From: an uncultured Gammaproteobacteria bacterium
Lineage (GTDB): Bacteria; Pseudomonadota; Gammaproteobacteria; GCA-001735895
Reading direction: 5' to 3'
DNA length: 7,641 nt
NCBI GenBank assembly: GCA_937980285.1
Contig: CALJQI010000368.1
Location: 1-7,641 of the forward strand
Of this stretch, positions 1 through 5,173 are shown piece by piece. How positions within the stretch are numbered: the first letter of the stretch is position 1; each line of letters starts with the position of its first letter. The translations under genes were made by a program, and so were the position numbers. The notes beneath the pieces were generated by a model, which made no database searches, had not been told where the DNA came from, and saw nothing but the letters and a program-made list of their open reading frames with translations.

Positions 1-1
1 G

Positions 2-568
2 CACATCGACGACCTGCAGGGCAAGGATTACACCAACCTGGCGGGTATTCGCAGCCCCAGTTTCGTGCTCATGTTCATGCCAATCGAGCCGGCTTATATC
101 GAGGCCCTGAAATACGAGAAGGACCTGTTCTCCTATGGTTACGAGCGCGGCATCGTGCTGGTGTCGCACACCACGCTGATTCCGATTTTACGCACCGTCG
201 CCAACCTCTGGTCGATGGAGCGCAGCACGCGCGAGGCGCGCGAGCTCGGCGACAAGGCGGGCGATATCTACAACCAGGTGCGCAAGGTCGCCGAGCGCCT
301 GGCGCGCATCGGCGGCAGCCTCGGCGCCGCCACCAATCATTACAACGAAACCGTGCGCGCGCTGAGCGGGCGCCAGGGGCTGCGCGGCAAGGTCGAGCGT
401 TTCGCTGAAATGTCGAGCAAGGTAACCCAGGCGATCCCGGAAATCGAACCGCTGCACAATGACCTGCAAAGCGAAAGCCTGGAACTGCTGGCCGAACCGC
501 TGCCGTCGGAGATCGACCCCGAAACGGCCGATGACGAGGCCACGGAGCACTTGAAAAAACCCCACTAA
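2..568 (+). CDS. rmuC: RmuC family protein, C-terminal part (5' truncated by window)
   Basis: The open frame enters from the left edge (first full codon at base 2) and shows 188 residues before TAA. The opening stretch HIDDLQGKDYTNLAG, followed by IRSPSFVLMFMPIEPAY, closely resembles the conserved core of RmuC proteins, which carry a nuclease-like fold and are thought to limit recombination at inverted repeats. A segment with SHTTLIPILRTVANLW follows, then a helical region with heptad-like spacing (about visible residues 70-150) and an acidic, poorly conserved tail ending EHLKKPH. RmuC proteins are normally more than 400 residues with an N-terminal membrane anchor and coiled coil, so over half the gene lies upstream. 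The biochemical activity of RmuC is poorly established. The 38-bp gap to the next gene shows no clear terminator hairpin, so read-through into the cbpA-like gene is possible. Confidence 0.93.
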   Translation, partial: HIDDLQGKDYTNLAGIRSPSFVLMFMPIEPAYIEALKYEKDLFSYGYERGIVLVSHTTLIPILRTVANLWSMERSTREARELGDKAGDIYNQVRKVAERLARIGGSLGAATNHYNETVRALSGRQGLRGKVERFAEMSSKVTQAIPEIEPLHNDLQSESLELLAEPLPSEIDPETADDEATEHLKKPH

Positions 569-606
569 ACACCTATTTATCAGGGATCACAACAAGCGCA
601 GTTTTC

Positions 607-1566
607 GTGAAATACCAGGACTATTACCAGATTTTGGGCGTGCCCCGCGACGCCGACAAGAGCGACATCAAGAAGGCTTACCGCAAGCTTGCGCGTAAGT
701 ATCATCCCGATGTCAACTCGGAGGCGAGCGCGGAAGAAAAGTTCAAGCAGGTAAACGAGGCCTACGAAGTGCTGAAGGACAGCGACAAGCGCCAGGCCTA
801 CGACCGTTTCGGCGCCGACTGGAAGCACGGACAGCAATTCGACGGCGGCGGCTTCGGCGGTTTCCAGGGCGGCGGCTACAGCGGCGGCGGCTACAGCGGC
901 GGCGGCTTCAGCGGCGGAGACTTCAGCGACTTTTTCGAATCGATCTTCGGCTCCGGATTTCAGCAGGGTGGGGCTTCGCCATTTCAGCAGGGCCGGCAGG
1001 GGCCGCGCACGCATCGCGGCGCCGACCAGAAGTTGAAACTCGATATCACGCTCGAGGAAGCTTTCAACGGCGGCGCCAAGACCATCCAGTTTGCCAGGTC
1101 TTCGGGGTCGCCCGAAATGAAGAAGCTCAAAATCAGGATTCCGCAGGGGGTCGGCAGCGGGCAGAAAATTCGCCTCGCCAAACAGGGCCAGGCTTCGCCC
1201 AACGGCGGCGAACCCGGCGATCTCTACCTGGAAATGAATATCCTGCCGCACCGGCTGTTTCGTCTCGAGGACCGCGATGTCATCCTGCGGCTGCCGATTA
1301 CGCCCTGGGAGGCTGCCGAGGGTGCAACGCTGAAGGTTCCGACGCTTTCGGGTTCGGTCGAACTCAAGATCAAGCCCGGCATCCAGTCCGGGCAGAAGAT
1401 GCGCCTCAAGGGCAAGGGTATGCCGCGGTCCGACGCATCAGGCGCCAAAAGCGGTGACCAGTTTGTCGAAATCATGATTCAGACGCCACCGGCCGACAGC
1501 TCGGCGGACAAGCAGTTTTACCAGGACATGAAGGCGAGATTTGATTTCAATCCGCGCCCGTTCTGA
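607..1566 (+). CDS. cbpA: CbpA-type DnaJ homologue (class B J-protein co-chaperone)
   Basis: This 319-residue cytoplasmic J-protein should stimulate DnaK ATPase activity and deliver clients. Residues 1-70 form the J domain (starting MKYQDYYQILGV) with the HPD motif at H33-P34-D35. A Gly/Phe-rich linker spans about 79-132, including three tandem GGGYS/GGGFS units (residues 88-102). Two beta-rich substrate-binding domains cover about 141-210 and 216-300, followed by a short C-terminal tail for dimerisation. No CxxCxGxG zinc repeats are present, so this is CbpA-like and not canonical DnaJ; E. coli CbpA is 306 residues. The start is the GTG at 607, fixed by J-domain alignment. No good Shine-Dalgarno site precedes it: the nearest purine run, AGGGA, ends about 20 bases upstream. 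No cbpM modulator gene follows; the next gene is an exported protease. E. coli CbpA also binds DNA, but whether this one does cannot be told. Confidence 0.92.
   Translation: MKYQDYYQILGVPRDADKSDIKKAYRKLARKYHPDVNSEASAEEKFKQVNEAYEVLKDSDKRQAYDRFGADWKHGQQFDGGGFGGFQGGGYSGGGYSGGGFSGGDFSDFFESIFGSGFQQGGASPFQQGRQGPRTHRGADQKLKLDITLEEAFNGGAKTIQFARSSGSPEMKKLKIRIPQGVGSGQKIRLAKQGQASPNGGEPGDLYLEMNILPHRLFRLEDRDVILRLPITPWEAAEGATLKVPTLSGSVELKIKPGIQSGQKMRLKGKGMPRSDASGAKSGDQFVEIMIQTPPADSSADKQFYQDMKARFDFNPRPF
868..912 (+). repeat. 15-nt tandem repeat x3 in the cbpA G/F linker
   Basis: Three consecutive 15-nt units, GGCGGCGGCTACAGC twice and then GGCGGCGGCTTCAGC, encode GGGYS-GGGYS-GGGFS inside the Gly/Phe linker. 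Each unit is in frame, so gain or loss of a unit would change the linker by five residues without breaking the gene. Confidence 0.9.
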
Positions 1567-1576
1567 TCTCGTCGTG

Positions 1577-2935
1577 ATGAAGTCACCGCTGGCGATACTG
1601 CTGTTACTGGTTTCGAGCGCGCTGCCGGCGGCATTGCCGAACGCGGTCGACGGTCAGCCGCTGCCGAGCCTGGCGCCGATGCTCGAGCGCGCGACGCCGG
1701 CGGTGGTGAATATCGCCACCCGCGGTAAGTCGCGCCGAATAGTCGAATTCCCGCTGCCGCGCGACCCGCTTTTCAGGCGTTTCTTCGAAGTGCCCAACAT
1801 CGAACGCATACAGGAAACCGCGAGTCTCGGCTCGGGTGTCATCGTCGACGCCGACAACGGCTTGATCCTGACCAATTTTCACGTTATCAAGGATGCCTAT
1901 GAAATCAAGGTCACGCTGACCGACGGTCGCGAGCTGCAGGCCGAAATCATCGGCCGCGATCCGGATACCGACGTCGCCGTGCTGCAGGTGTCGGAGGAGG
2001 GCCTGGTCGAAGTGCCGATGGCCGATTCCAGCACGCTGCGCGTCGGCGATTTCGTGGTCGCGATCGGCAATCCTTTCGGCCTCGGACAAACCGTGACCTC
2101 GGGAATCGTTTCCGCGCTCGGCCGCTCCGGGCTCGGCATCGAGTCGATCGAGGATTTCATCCAGACCGACGCCTCGATCAATCTCGGTAATTCCGGCGGC
2201 GCGCTGGTCAACCTGCGCGGCGAACTGGTGGGCATCAACACCGCGATCTACGGCGCCGGCAACCAGGGCAGTATCGGTATCGGTTTCGCGATCCCGATCA
2301 ACATGGCGCACGACATCATGACTCAGCTGGTCGATTACGGTGAAGTCAAGCGCGGGCGGCTGGGCGCGCAGGGGCAGGACCTGACGCCGCAGCTGGCGCA
2401 GGCCTTCGGCCTGTCGCGCAATAGCGGTTTCATCGTCACCCAGATCGAGGCAGGTTCCCCGGCCTACAAGGCGGGGCTCAGGGTCGGCGACGTCATCGTC
2501 GCCGCCAACGGCAAGCCGATCCGCTCGACGCGTGACATGCATAACCTGGTCGGCCTGCAGCGCCTGGGGCAAACCATTACCTTGCTGATGTATCGTAAAG
2601 GCTTCGAGATCGAGCTGCCGGTACTGATTCAACCAATCGAAATCAAGAAGATGGGCGGCGGCGTGATCCATCCGAAGCTGGCGGGCGCAACTTTCGGCGA
2701 AATGCACGAGCAGCACCTGCAGCGCGGGCGCGTCGATTACGTCGAAGTGCTGAAGGTCGAGCCCGGGTCGAACGCGGACAATGCCGGATTCAAGGTCGGC
2801 GATGTCATTTTCTCGATCAACAAGCAGCTGACGCGCACCTTTGACGAAATCTTCGCGCTGGTCGATATCAACGGCAAGGGCATGATCATGAACGTGCAGC
2901 GCGGCCGCCGCGAGCTTTACATCCTGTTAAAGTGA
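1577..2935 (+). CDS. Periplasmic HtrA/Deg-family serine protease with two PDZ domains
   Basis: This 452-residue trypsin-like protease/chaperone degrades misfolded envelope proteins in the periplasm. Counting from the ATG at 1577, residues 1 to about 19 form a short signal peptide (MKSPLAILLLLVSSALPAA). The protease domain spans about 28-250, with catalytic His102 (TNFHVI), Asp132 (DTDVAVL) and Ser206 (LGNSGGAL). PDZ1 covers about 260-351 and PDZ2 about 368-452. Two PDZ domains and a short loop before LGSGVIVD fit DegQ or the pseudomonad MucD/AlgW-like type better than long-loop DegP, but orthology is uncertain, so no symbol is given. The residue before the catalytic His is Phe, where Asn is usual (TNNHV). 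The frame stays open from ATG 1541, but that start would put charged residues ahead of the signal peptide and overlap cbpA; GTG 1574 is the other alternative. The gene starts 10 bp after the cbpA stop without a clear Shine-Dalgarno site, which suggests coupling. The stop is doubled (TGA TAG). Confidence 0.94.
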   Translation: MKSPLAILLLLVSSALPAALPNAVDGQPLPSLAPMLERATPAVVNIATRGKSRRIVEFPLPRDPLFRRFFEVPNIERIQETASLGSGVIVDADNGLILTNFHVIKDAYEIKVTLTDGRELQAEIIGRDPDTDVAVLQVSEEGLVEVPMADSSTLRVGDFVVAIGNPFGLGQTVTSGIVSALGRSGLGIESIEDFIQTDASINLGNSGGALVNLRGELVGINTAIYGAGNQGSIGIGFAIPINMAHDIMTQLVDYGEVKRGRLGAQGQDLTPQLAQAFGLSRNSGFIVTQIEAGSPAYKAGLRVGDVIVAANGKPIRSTRDMHNLVGLQRLGQTITLLMYRKGFEIELPVLIQPIEIKKMGGGVIHPKLAGATFGEMHEQHLQRGRVDYVEVLKVEPGSNADNAGFKVGDVIFSINKQLTRTFDEIFALVDINGKGMIMNVQRGRRELYILLK

Positions 2936-2948
2936 TAGAATTGCACGC

Positions 2949-3425
2949 ATGACGAAATTAACCCATTTCAACCAGGCCGGTGAGGCCCACATGGTCGACA
3001 TCGCCGATAAGGCGGCGAGCGCCCGCCGCGCCATCGCCGGCGGGCGCATCGTCATGCAGCCCGAGACGCTGGCGTTGATCGAGCGGGGCGGGCACAAGAA
3101 AGGCGACGTGCTCGGCGTTGCCCGCGTTGCCGGCATTATGGCGACCAAGCGCACCGCGGAGCTGGTGCCGATGTGTCATCCTTTATCCCTGACTCATGTC
3201 GCAATCGAGTTCGATATCGACGCCGCTAACAACGCTATCGACTGCACGGTCACCTGTGACACCACCGGGCAGACCGGCGTCGAGATGGAGGCTCTCAACG
3301 GCGTGCAGGTGACGCTGCTGACCATTTACGATATGTGCAAGGCGGTCGACCGAGGCATGGTCATCAGCGATGTGCGCCTGCTGGAAAAATCCGGCGGCAA
3401 GTCTGGCCACTGGCAGCGCGACTGA
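2949..3425 (+). CDS. moaC: Cyclic pyranopterin monophosphate synthase MoaC
   Basis: MoaC converts 3',8-cyclo-7,8-dihydro-GTP, made by MoaA, into cyclic pyranopterin monophosphate, an early step of molybdenum cofactor synthesis in the cytoplasm. The 158-residue length is normal for the family. The N-terminus MTKLTHFNQAGEAHMVDI aligns with known MoaC proteins and fixes the start at 2949 over the internal Met15. Known active-site positions are present with E. coli-like numbering: Lys51 (HKKGDV), His77 (MCHPLS), Glu112 and Glu114 (GVEMEAL), Asp128 and Lys131 (DMCKAVD). The gene lies 13 bp after the protease stop with no strong Shine-Dalgarno site. No other moa gene is in the window: the downstream side is a repeat island, so moaC appears separated from moaA, moaD and moaE. 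A REP-like hairpin begins 13-18 bp after its stop and may shield the 3' end of the transcript. Confidence 0.97.
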   Translation: MTKLTHFNQAGEAHMVDIADKAASARRAIAGGRIVMQPETLALIERGGHKKGDVLGVARVAGIMATKRTAELVPMCHPLSLTHVAIEFDIDAANNAIDCTVTCDTTGQTGVEMEALNGVQVTLLTIYDMCKAVDRGMVISDVRLLEKSGGKSGHWQRD

Positions 3426-3437
3426 CGACGTTTACCT

Positions 3438-3473
3438 GAGTCATCCCCGCGCAAGCGGGGATCTTGCAACACC
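3438..3473 (+). repeat. REP-like hairpin, left copy (plus orientation)
   Basis: A GAGTC head leads into a perfect 8-bp stem, ATCCCCGC (3443-3450) paired with GCGGGGAT (3455-3462), closed by a GCAA (GNRA-type) tetraloop. CTTGCAACACC follows. No T-run follows the stem, so a canonical intrinsic terminator is unlikely; mRNA 3'-end protection for moaC is possible. The core recurs at 3924-3950 and, inverted with a different loop, at 3835-3876. Confidence 0.85.
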
Positions 3474-3504
3474 ATAGTGCTAGAATTCGAAGCGATCAAA
3501 CTTC

Positions 3505-3511
3505 AAGGAAG
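3505..3511 (+). promoter_or_regulatory. Ribosome binding site of the GIY-YIG gene
   Basis: AAGGAAG ends 5 bases before the ATG at 3517, a good purine-rich Shine-Dalgarno sequence. The cbpA-like gene, the protease and moaC all lack one this clear, which supports independent translation of the nuclease gene. TAGAAT at 3481-3486 could be a -10 box, but no well-spaced -35 is seen: TTGCAA at 3464-3469 is only 11 bases away. Confidence 0.6.
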
Positions 3512-3516
3512 AAGAC

Positions 3517-3816
3517 ATGGATCACTACCTCCCAGCAGTCTATATCCTGGCAAACAAGCCACGCGGCGTGTTGTACACCGGCGTAACTTCGAACCTGATA
3601 AAACGAATTTGGCAACATAAAGAAAAGCTGGTAGACGGGTTTTCGAGGCGATACAACGCCGATCGGTTGGTATGGTATGAGATTCATTCGGAGATCTATC
3701 TGGCAATCACTCGAGAGAAACAGATAAAAAGGTGGAAGAGATCGTGGAAGATCGAGTTAGTCGAAGCTTCGAACCCGGATTGGGTAGATAGATTTGACGA
3801 TATTACCTGCAAGTAA
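3517..3816 (+). CDS. Small stand-alone GIY-YIG (URI) domain endonuclease
   Basis: This 99-residue protein is essentially a single GIY-YIG fold of the YhbQ/UPF0213-like COG2827 group, putative metal-dependent DNA endonucleases. The motif appears as VYI (residues 8-10) and YTG (20-22) in LYTGVTS. The expected catalytic Arg is Arg30 (LIKRIWQH), the expected metal-binding Glu is Glu67 (TREKQIKRW), and the C-terminal NPDW (86-89) typical of the group is present, so the gene looks intact and active. There is no extra DNA-binding domain, unlike homing endonucleases. The basic patch KQIKRWKRSWK (68-78) could contact DNA. The start at 3517 is supported by the AAGGAAG site. GC content is clearly below that of its neighbours, and REP-like hairpins lie on both sides in opposite orientation. 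The cellular role is unknown; the link to the repeats is inference. Confidence 0.93.
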   Translation: MDHYLPAVYILANKPRGVLYTGVTSNLIKRIWQHKEKLVDGFSRRYNADRLVWYEIHSEIYLAITREKQIKRWKRSWKIELVEASNPDWVDRFDDITCK

Positions 3817-3834
3817 CGGGTGTTGCGGATGTAT

Positions 3835-3876
3835 GCAAGATCCCGGATAACTGCTGCGCAGTTTCCGGGATGACTC
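3835..3876 (-). repeat. REP-like hairpin, right copy (inverted orientation, extended stem)
   Basis: Read on the minus strand it begins GAGTCATCCCGG and ends CCGGGATCTTGC, matching the head and tail of the left copy. The stem is long: ATCCCGGA (3840-3847) pairs with TCCGGGAT (3864-3871), then after one bulged T, AACTGC (3849-3854) pairs with GCAGTT (3858-3863) around a TGC loop. Head and tail are conserved while the inner stem differs wholly from the plus copies. It starts 18 bp after the nuclease stop codon and may also protect or end that transcript. Confidence 0.85.
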
Positions 3877-3901
3877 GTTGTCCAGTAACTCTAAGAGAAT
3901 T

Positions 3902-3914
3902 GAGTCATCCCCGC
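3902..3914 (+). repeat. Half REP copy (head only)
   Basis: GAGTCATCCCCGC matches the head and left stem arm of the copy at 3438-3450 exactly, but the right arm is missing and the sequence runs directly into AAACCTGAA and the next full copy. It looks like a truncated repeat left by tandem insertion or deletion. Confidence 0.7.
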
Positions 3915-3916
3915 AA

Positions 3917-3950
3917 ACCTGAAGTCATCCCCGCGCAAGCGGGGATCTTG
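3917..3950 (+). repeat. REP-like hairpin, distal copy (plus orientation)
   Basis: The 27 bases 3924-3950 are identical to 3440-3466, and the preceding ACCTGA also matches (ACCTGAA here, ACCTGA at 3434-3439). Stem ATCCCCGC/GCGGGGAT with loop GCAA. Similarity stops after CTTG, where TCATGC replaces CAACACC. On the minus strand it lies about 90 bp beyond the DUF2333 stop codon and has no T-run. Confidence 0.85.
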
Positions 3951-4018
3951 TCATGCTGCCGCGGTCGCGGAATACGAATTGGTGGCGGTTATCTCCGCTA
4001 CCGGATATCACGATCGAG

Positions 4019-4030
4019 CCGCGGGATGAC
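4019..4030 (-). repeat. Possible degenerate REP half copy
   Basis: The minus strand reads GTCATCCCGCGG, close to the conserved head plus left stem arm with one C fewer in the run. No matching right arm is seen nearby. It sits 13 bp beyond the DUF2333 stop codon. The match is short and could be chance, but it lies within 70 bp of a full copy. Confidence 0.4.
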
Positions 4031-4042
4031 TTTGGCAGGAGC

Positions 4043-5092
4043 CTAACCCTGCGACAGCAGGTTGCGCAGGTCGATGACGGCGGCGTTGGCGCGGGAGATG
4101 TAGGACGCCATCACCAGCGAATGGTTGGCGAACAGGCCGAATCCGCTGCCGTTCAAGATGACCGGACTCCAGACGGCGTCCTGGGTCGACTCTAGCTCGC
4201 GGATTATCTGGCGCAGGCTGATTAGCGCGTTCTTTTTCTGCAGGATCGGTTCGAAATCGACTTCCACCGCCTTGAACAAATGGATTAGAGCCCAGGCGGC
4301 GCCGCGCGCCTCGTAGAAAACATCGTCGATTTCCGTCCACGGCGTTTTGACCTCGAGTTGCTTGCTGGTCTGGGTCGACTGCACCGCCTCTGCGTCGCCC
4401 GCCAGGTCGGTGTTCAGCCGCACCTGGCCGACGCTGGCGCTCAGACGCTGCGACATGCTGCCGAGGCGGGTCTCGACCTGCCCCAGCCAGGTTCGCAGGT
4501 TGTCCGCGCGCGCGTAAAACTGCGCATCGGGATTTTCCGGGTCCTGCAGCCGCCGCAGATAACCGTAAAGCGCGTCGATGCCTTCCTGGTAGACGTTTTC
4601 GCTGGCCGGCAGGAACCAGGAATTATTGTCGAAATGAAACTTGGGCTCGGTTACGATCAGATCCTCGTCTTCCACCGACTGCGATTGCGAGCGGCTGAAA
4701 TCGTTGCGCAGCGAGCGCGACATGTCGCGCATCTGCACCAGCACCCCGAACTCCCAGTTGGGAATGTTATCCAGCCAGATCGATGGCGGCATGATGTCGT
4801 TACTGAGGTAGCCGCCGCGCTTGTCCAGCAGGGTTTCCATCGCGGTAATCACCGCGCTGGTGGTATAGCTGCCCGTGGTCAGGCGTGATTCCGTCACCGG
4901 CGCATGCTCTTCCGCGGCTTGCACGATATCGAAAGGCTCCGGCTCGTCGCTCCAGTAGATCCCGATCAAGCCAAGCAGCAACAGGACAATCAGCACCGGT
5001 ATCGCAAATACCCTCAATTTGCCATCGCTGGCGGCATGCTGGTTGCGCATGCTGCTCAAGCGGTCAGCCAGGTCGTTCAGTTTATCTTTCAT
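4043..5092 (-). CDS. DUF2333 family membrane-anchored protein
   Basis: The 349-residue protein matches the DUF2333 family (PF10095) as I recognise it by sequence; these are uncharacterised proteins found mainly in gammaproteobacteria. Residues 1-26 are polar and partly basic. One hydrophobic segment spans about 27-46 (VFAIPVLIVLLLLGLIGIYW), and the remaining ~300 residues are soluble and mostly helical, probably periplasmic given the positive N-terminal side. Conserved-looking blocks are KRGGYLSND (91-99), FHFDNNSWFLPASE (152-165), the PWTEIDDVFYEARGAAW segment (251-267) and LNGSGFGLF (313-321). No catalytic motif is evident. The start ATG at 5090-5092 lies just downstream of the near-perfect palindrome 5093-5109, which overlaps the weak AAGA ribosome-binding sequence. 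The gene is divergent from asmA and faces the repeat island. No function should be assigned beyond an envelope protein. Confidence 0.88.
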   Translation of the reverse strand: MKDKLNDLADRLSSMRNQHAASDGKLRVFAIPVLIVLLLLGLIGIYWSDEPEPFDIVQAAEEHAPVTESRLTTGSYTTSAVITAMETLLDKRGGYLSNDIMPPSIWLDNIPNWEFGVLVQMRDMSRSLRNDFSRSQSQSVEDEDLIVTEPKFHFDNNSWFLPASENVYQEGIDALYGYLRRLQDPENPDAQFYARADNLRTWLGQVETRLGSMSQRLSASVGQVRLNTDLAGDAEAVQSTQTSKQLEVKTPWTEIDDVFYEARGAAWALIHLFKAVEVDFEPILQKKNALISLRQIIRELESTQDAVWSPVILNGSGFGLFANHSLVMASYISRANAAVIDLRNLLSQG

Positions 5093-5109
5093 GATCTTGA
5101 ATCAAGGTC
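5093..5109. promoter_or_regulatory. Near-perfect palindrome at the DUF2333 translation start
   Basis: GATCTTGA-A-TCAAGGTC is a 17-nt inverted repeat with one non-matching pair (T5095/G5107); the inner CTTGAATCAAG (5096-5106) is perfect apart from the central base. It directly abuts the DUF2333 ATG on the minus strand. Its size would suit a dimeric repressor site, or an RNA hairpin hiding the ribosome binding site. Function is inferred only from position and symmetry. Confidence 0.4.
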
Positions 5110-5173
5110 CGTTTCGTGCCACATTGCAGGCATTATTTCAGACTATCGCTAAGGGATAAAGCAGCACGCCGAA
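5093..5173. promoter_or_regulatory. Divergent intergenic region between DUF2333 and asmA genes
   Basis: This 81-bp gap must carry the start signals of both divergent genes unless they are transcribed from elsewhere. Toward asmA, TTGCAG (5124-5129) could be a -35, but no good -10 stands 16-18 bases on (CGCTAA at 5147-5152 is poor). AAGGGA (5151-5156) is purine rich but 17 bases from the ATG. Toward the DUF2333 gene no clear sigma-70 pair is seen. Promoter assignment is therefore weak. Confidence 0.35.

Larger units (their letters stand above)
3434..3950 (+). mobile_element. Putative REP-flanked GIY-YIG nuclease cassette
   Basis: The unit has a REP-like hairpin in plus orientation (3438-3473), the GIY-YIG gene (3517-3816), a REP-like hairpin in inverted orientation (3835-3876), and a plus-orientation copy nearly identical to the first (3917-3950). 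The outer copies form a ~34-nt direct repeat that differs by one inserted A. The inner tips GCAACACC (3466-3473) and GGTGTTGC (3819-3826, starting 3 bp after the stop codon) are inverted repeats of each other. The coding part is about 47% GC (112 of 240 bases in 3541-3780) against 41 of 60 bases in moaC at 3061-3120, which suggests different ancestry. No transposase of a known class is present. Mobility is inferred from layout, not shown. Confidence 0.4.

Noticed and set aside
580..1251. 223-codon minus-strand open frame across cbpA
   Set aside because: It is antisense to the J-protein; its Ala/Val-rich repetitive stretch is just the complement of the Gly-rich linker codons.
1604..2716. 370-codon open frame on the minus strand across the protease gene
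   Set aside because: It is a shadow of GC-rich codon use: the plus strand encodes a full, unmistakable Deg protease, and the minus translation is Arg/Asp/His-rich with no recognisable domain.
3443..3466. Intrinsic terminator after moaC
   Set aside because: The hairpin is strong, but the bases after it (CTTGCAAC) are not a T-run, and the same element occurs where no transcript needs ending.
3440..3950. Repeats resembling type I-E CRISPR repeats (CCCCGCG-AGCGGGGAT core)
   Set aside because: The core does look like an E. coli-type CRISPR repeat, but there are only two full plus copies 484 bp apart plus an inverted one, with no regular ~32-nt spacers and no cas genes. A REP-like interpretation fits better.
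3817..4042. Remnant of a transposase or second gene in the repeat-rich gap
   Set aside because: No frame in this 226-bp gap shows a recognisable domain; its content is explained by the repeat copies and short unmatched spacers.
3953..4195. 80-codon plus-strand open frame running from the repeat island into the DUF2333 gene
   Set aside because: There is no Shine-Dalgarno site, it begins inside repeat-flanking sequence, and most of it is antisense to the end of the DUF2333 gene.
4358..4888. 176-codon plus-strand open frame within the DUF2333 gene
   Set aside because: It is antisense to a conserved-family protein and has no family resemblance of its own.
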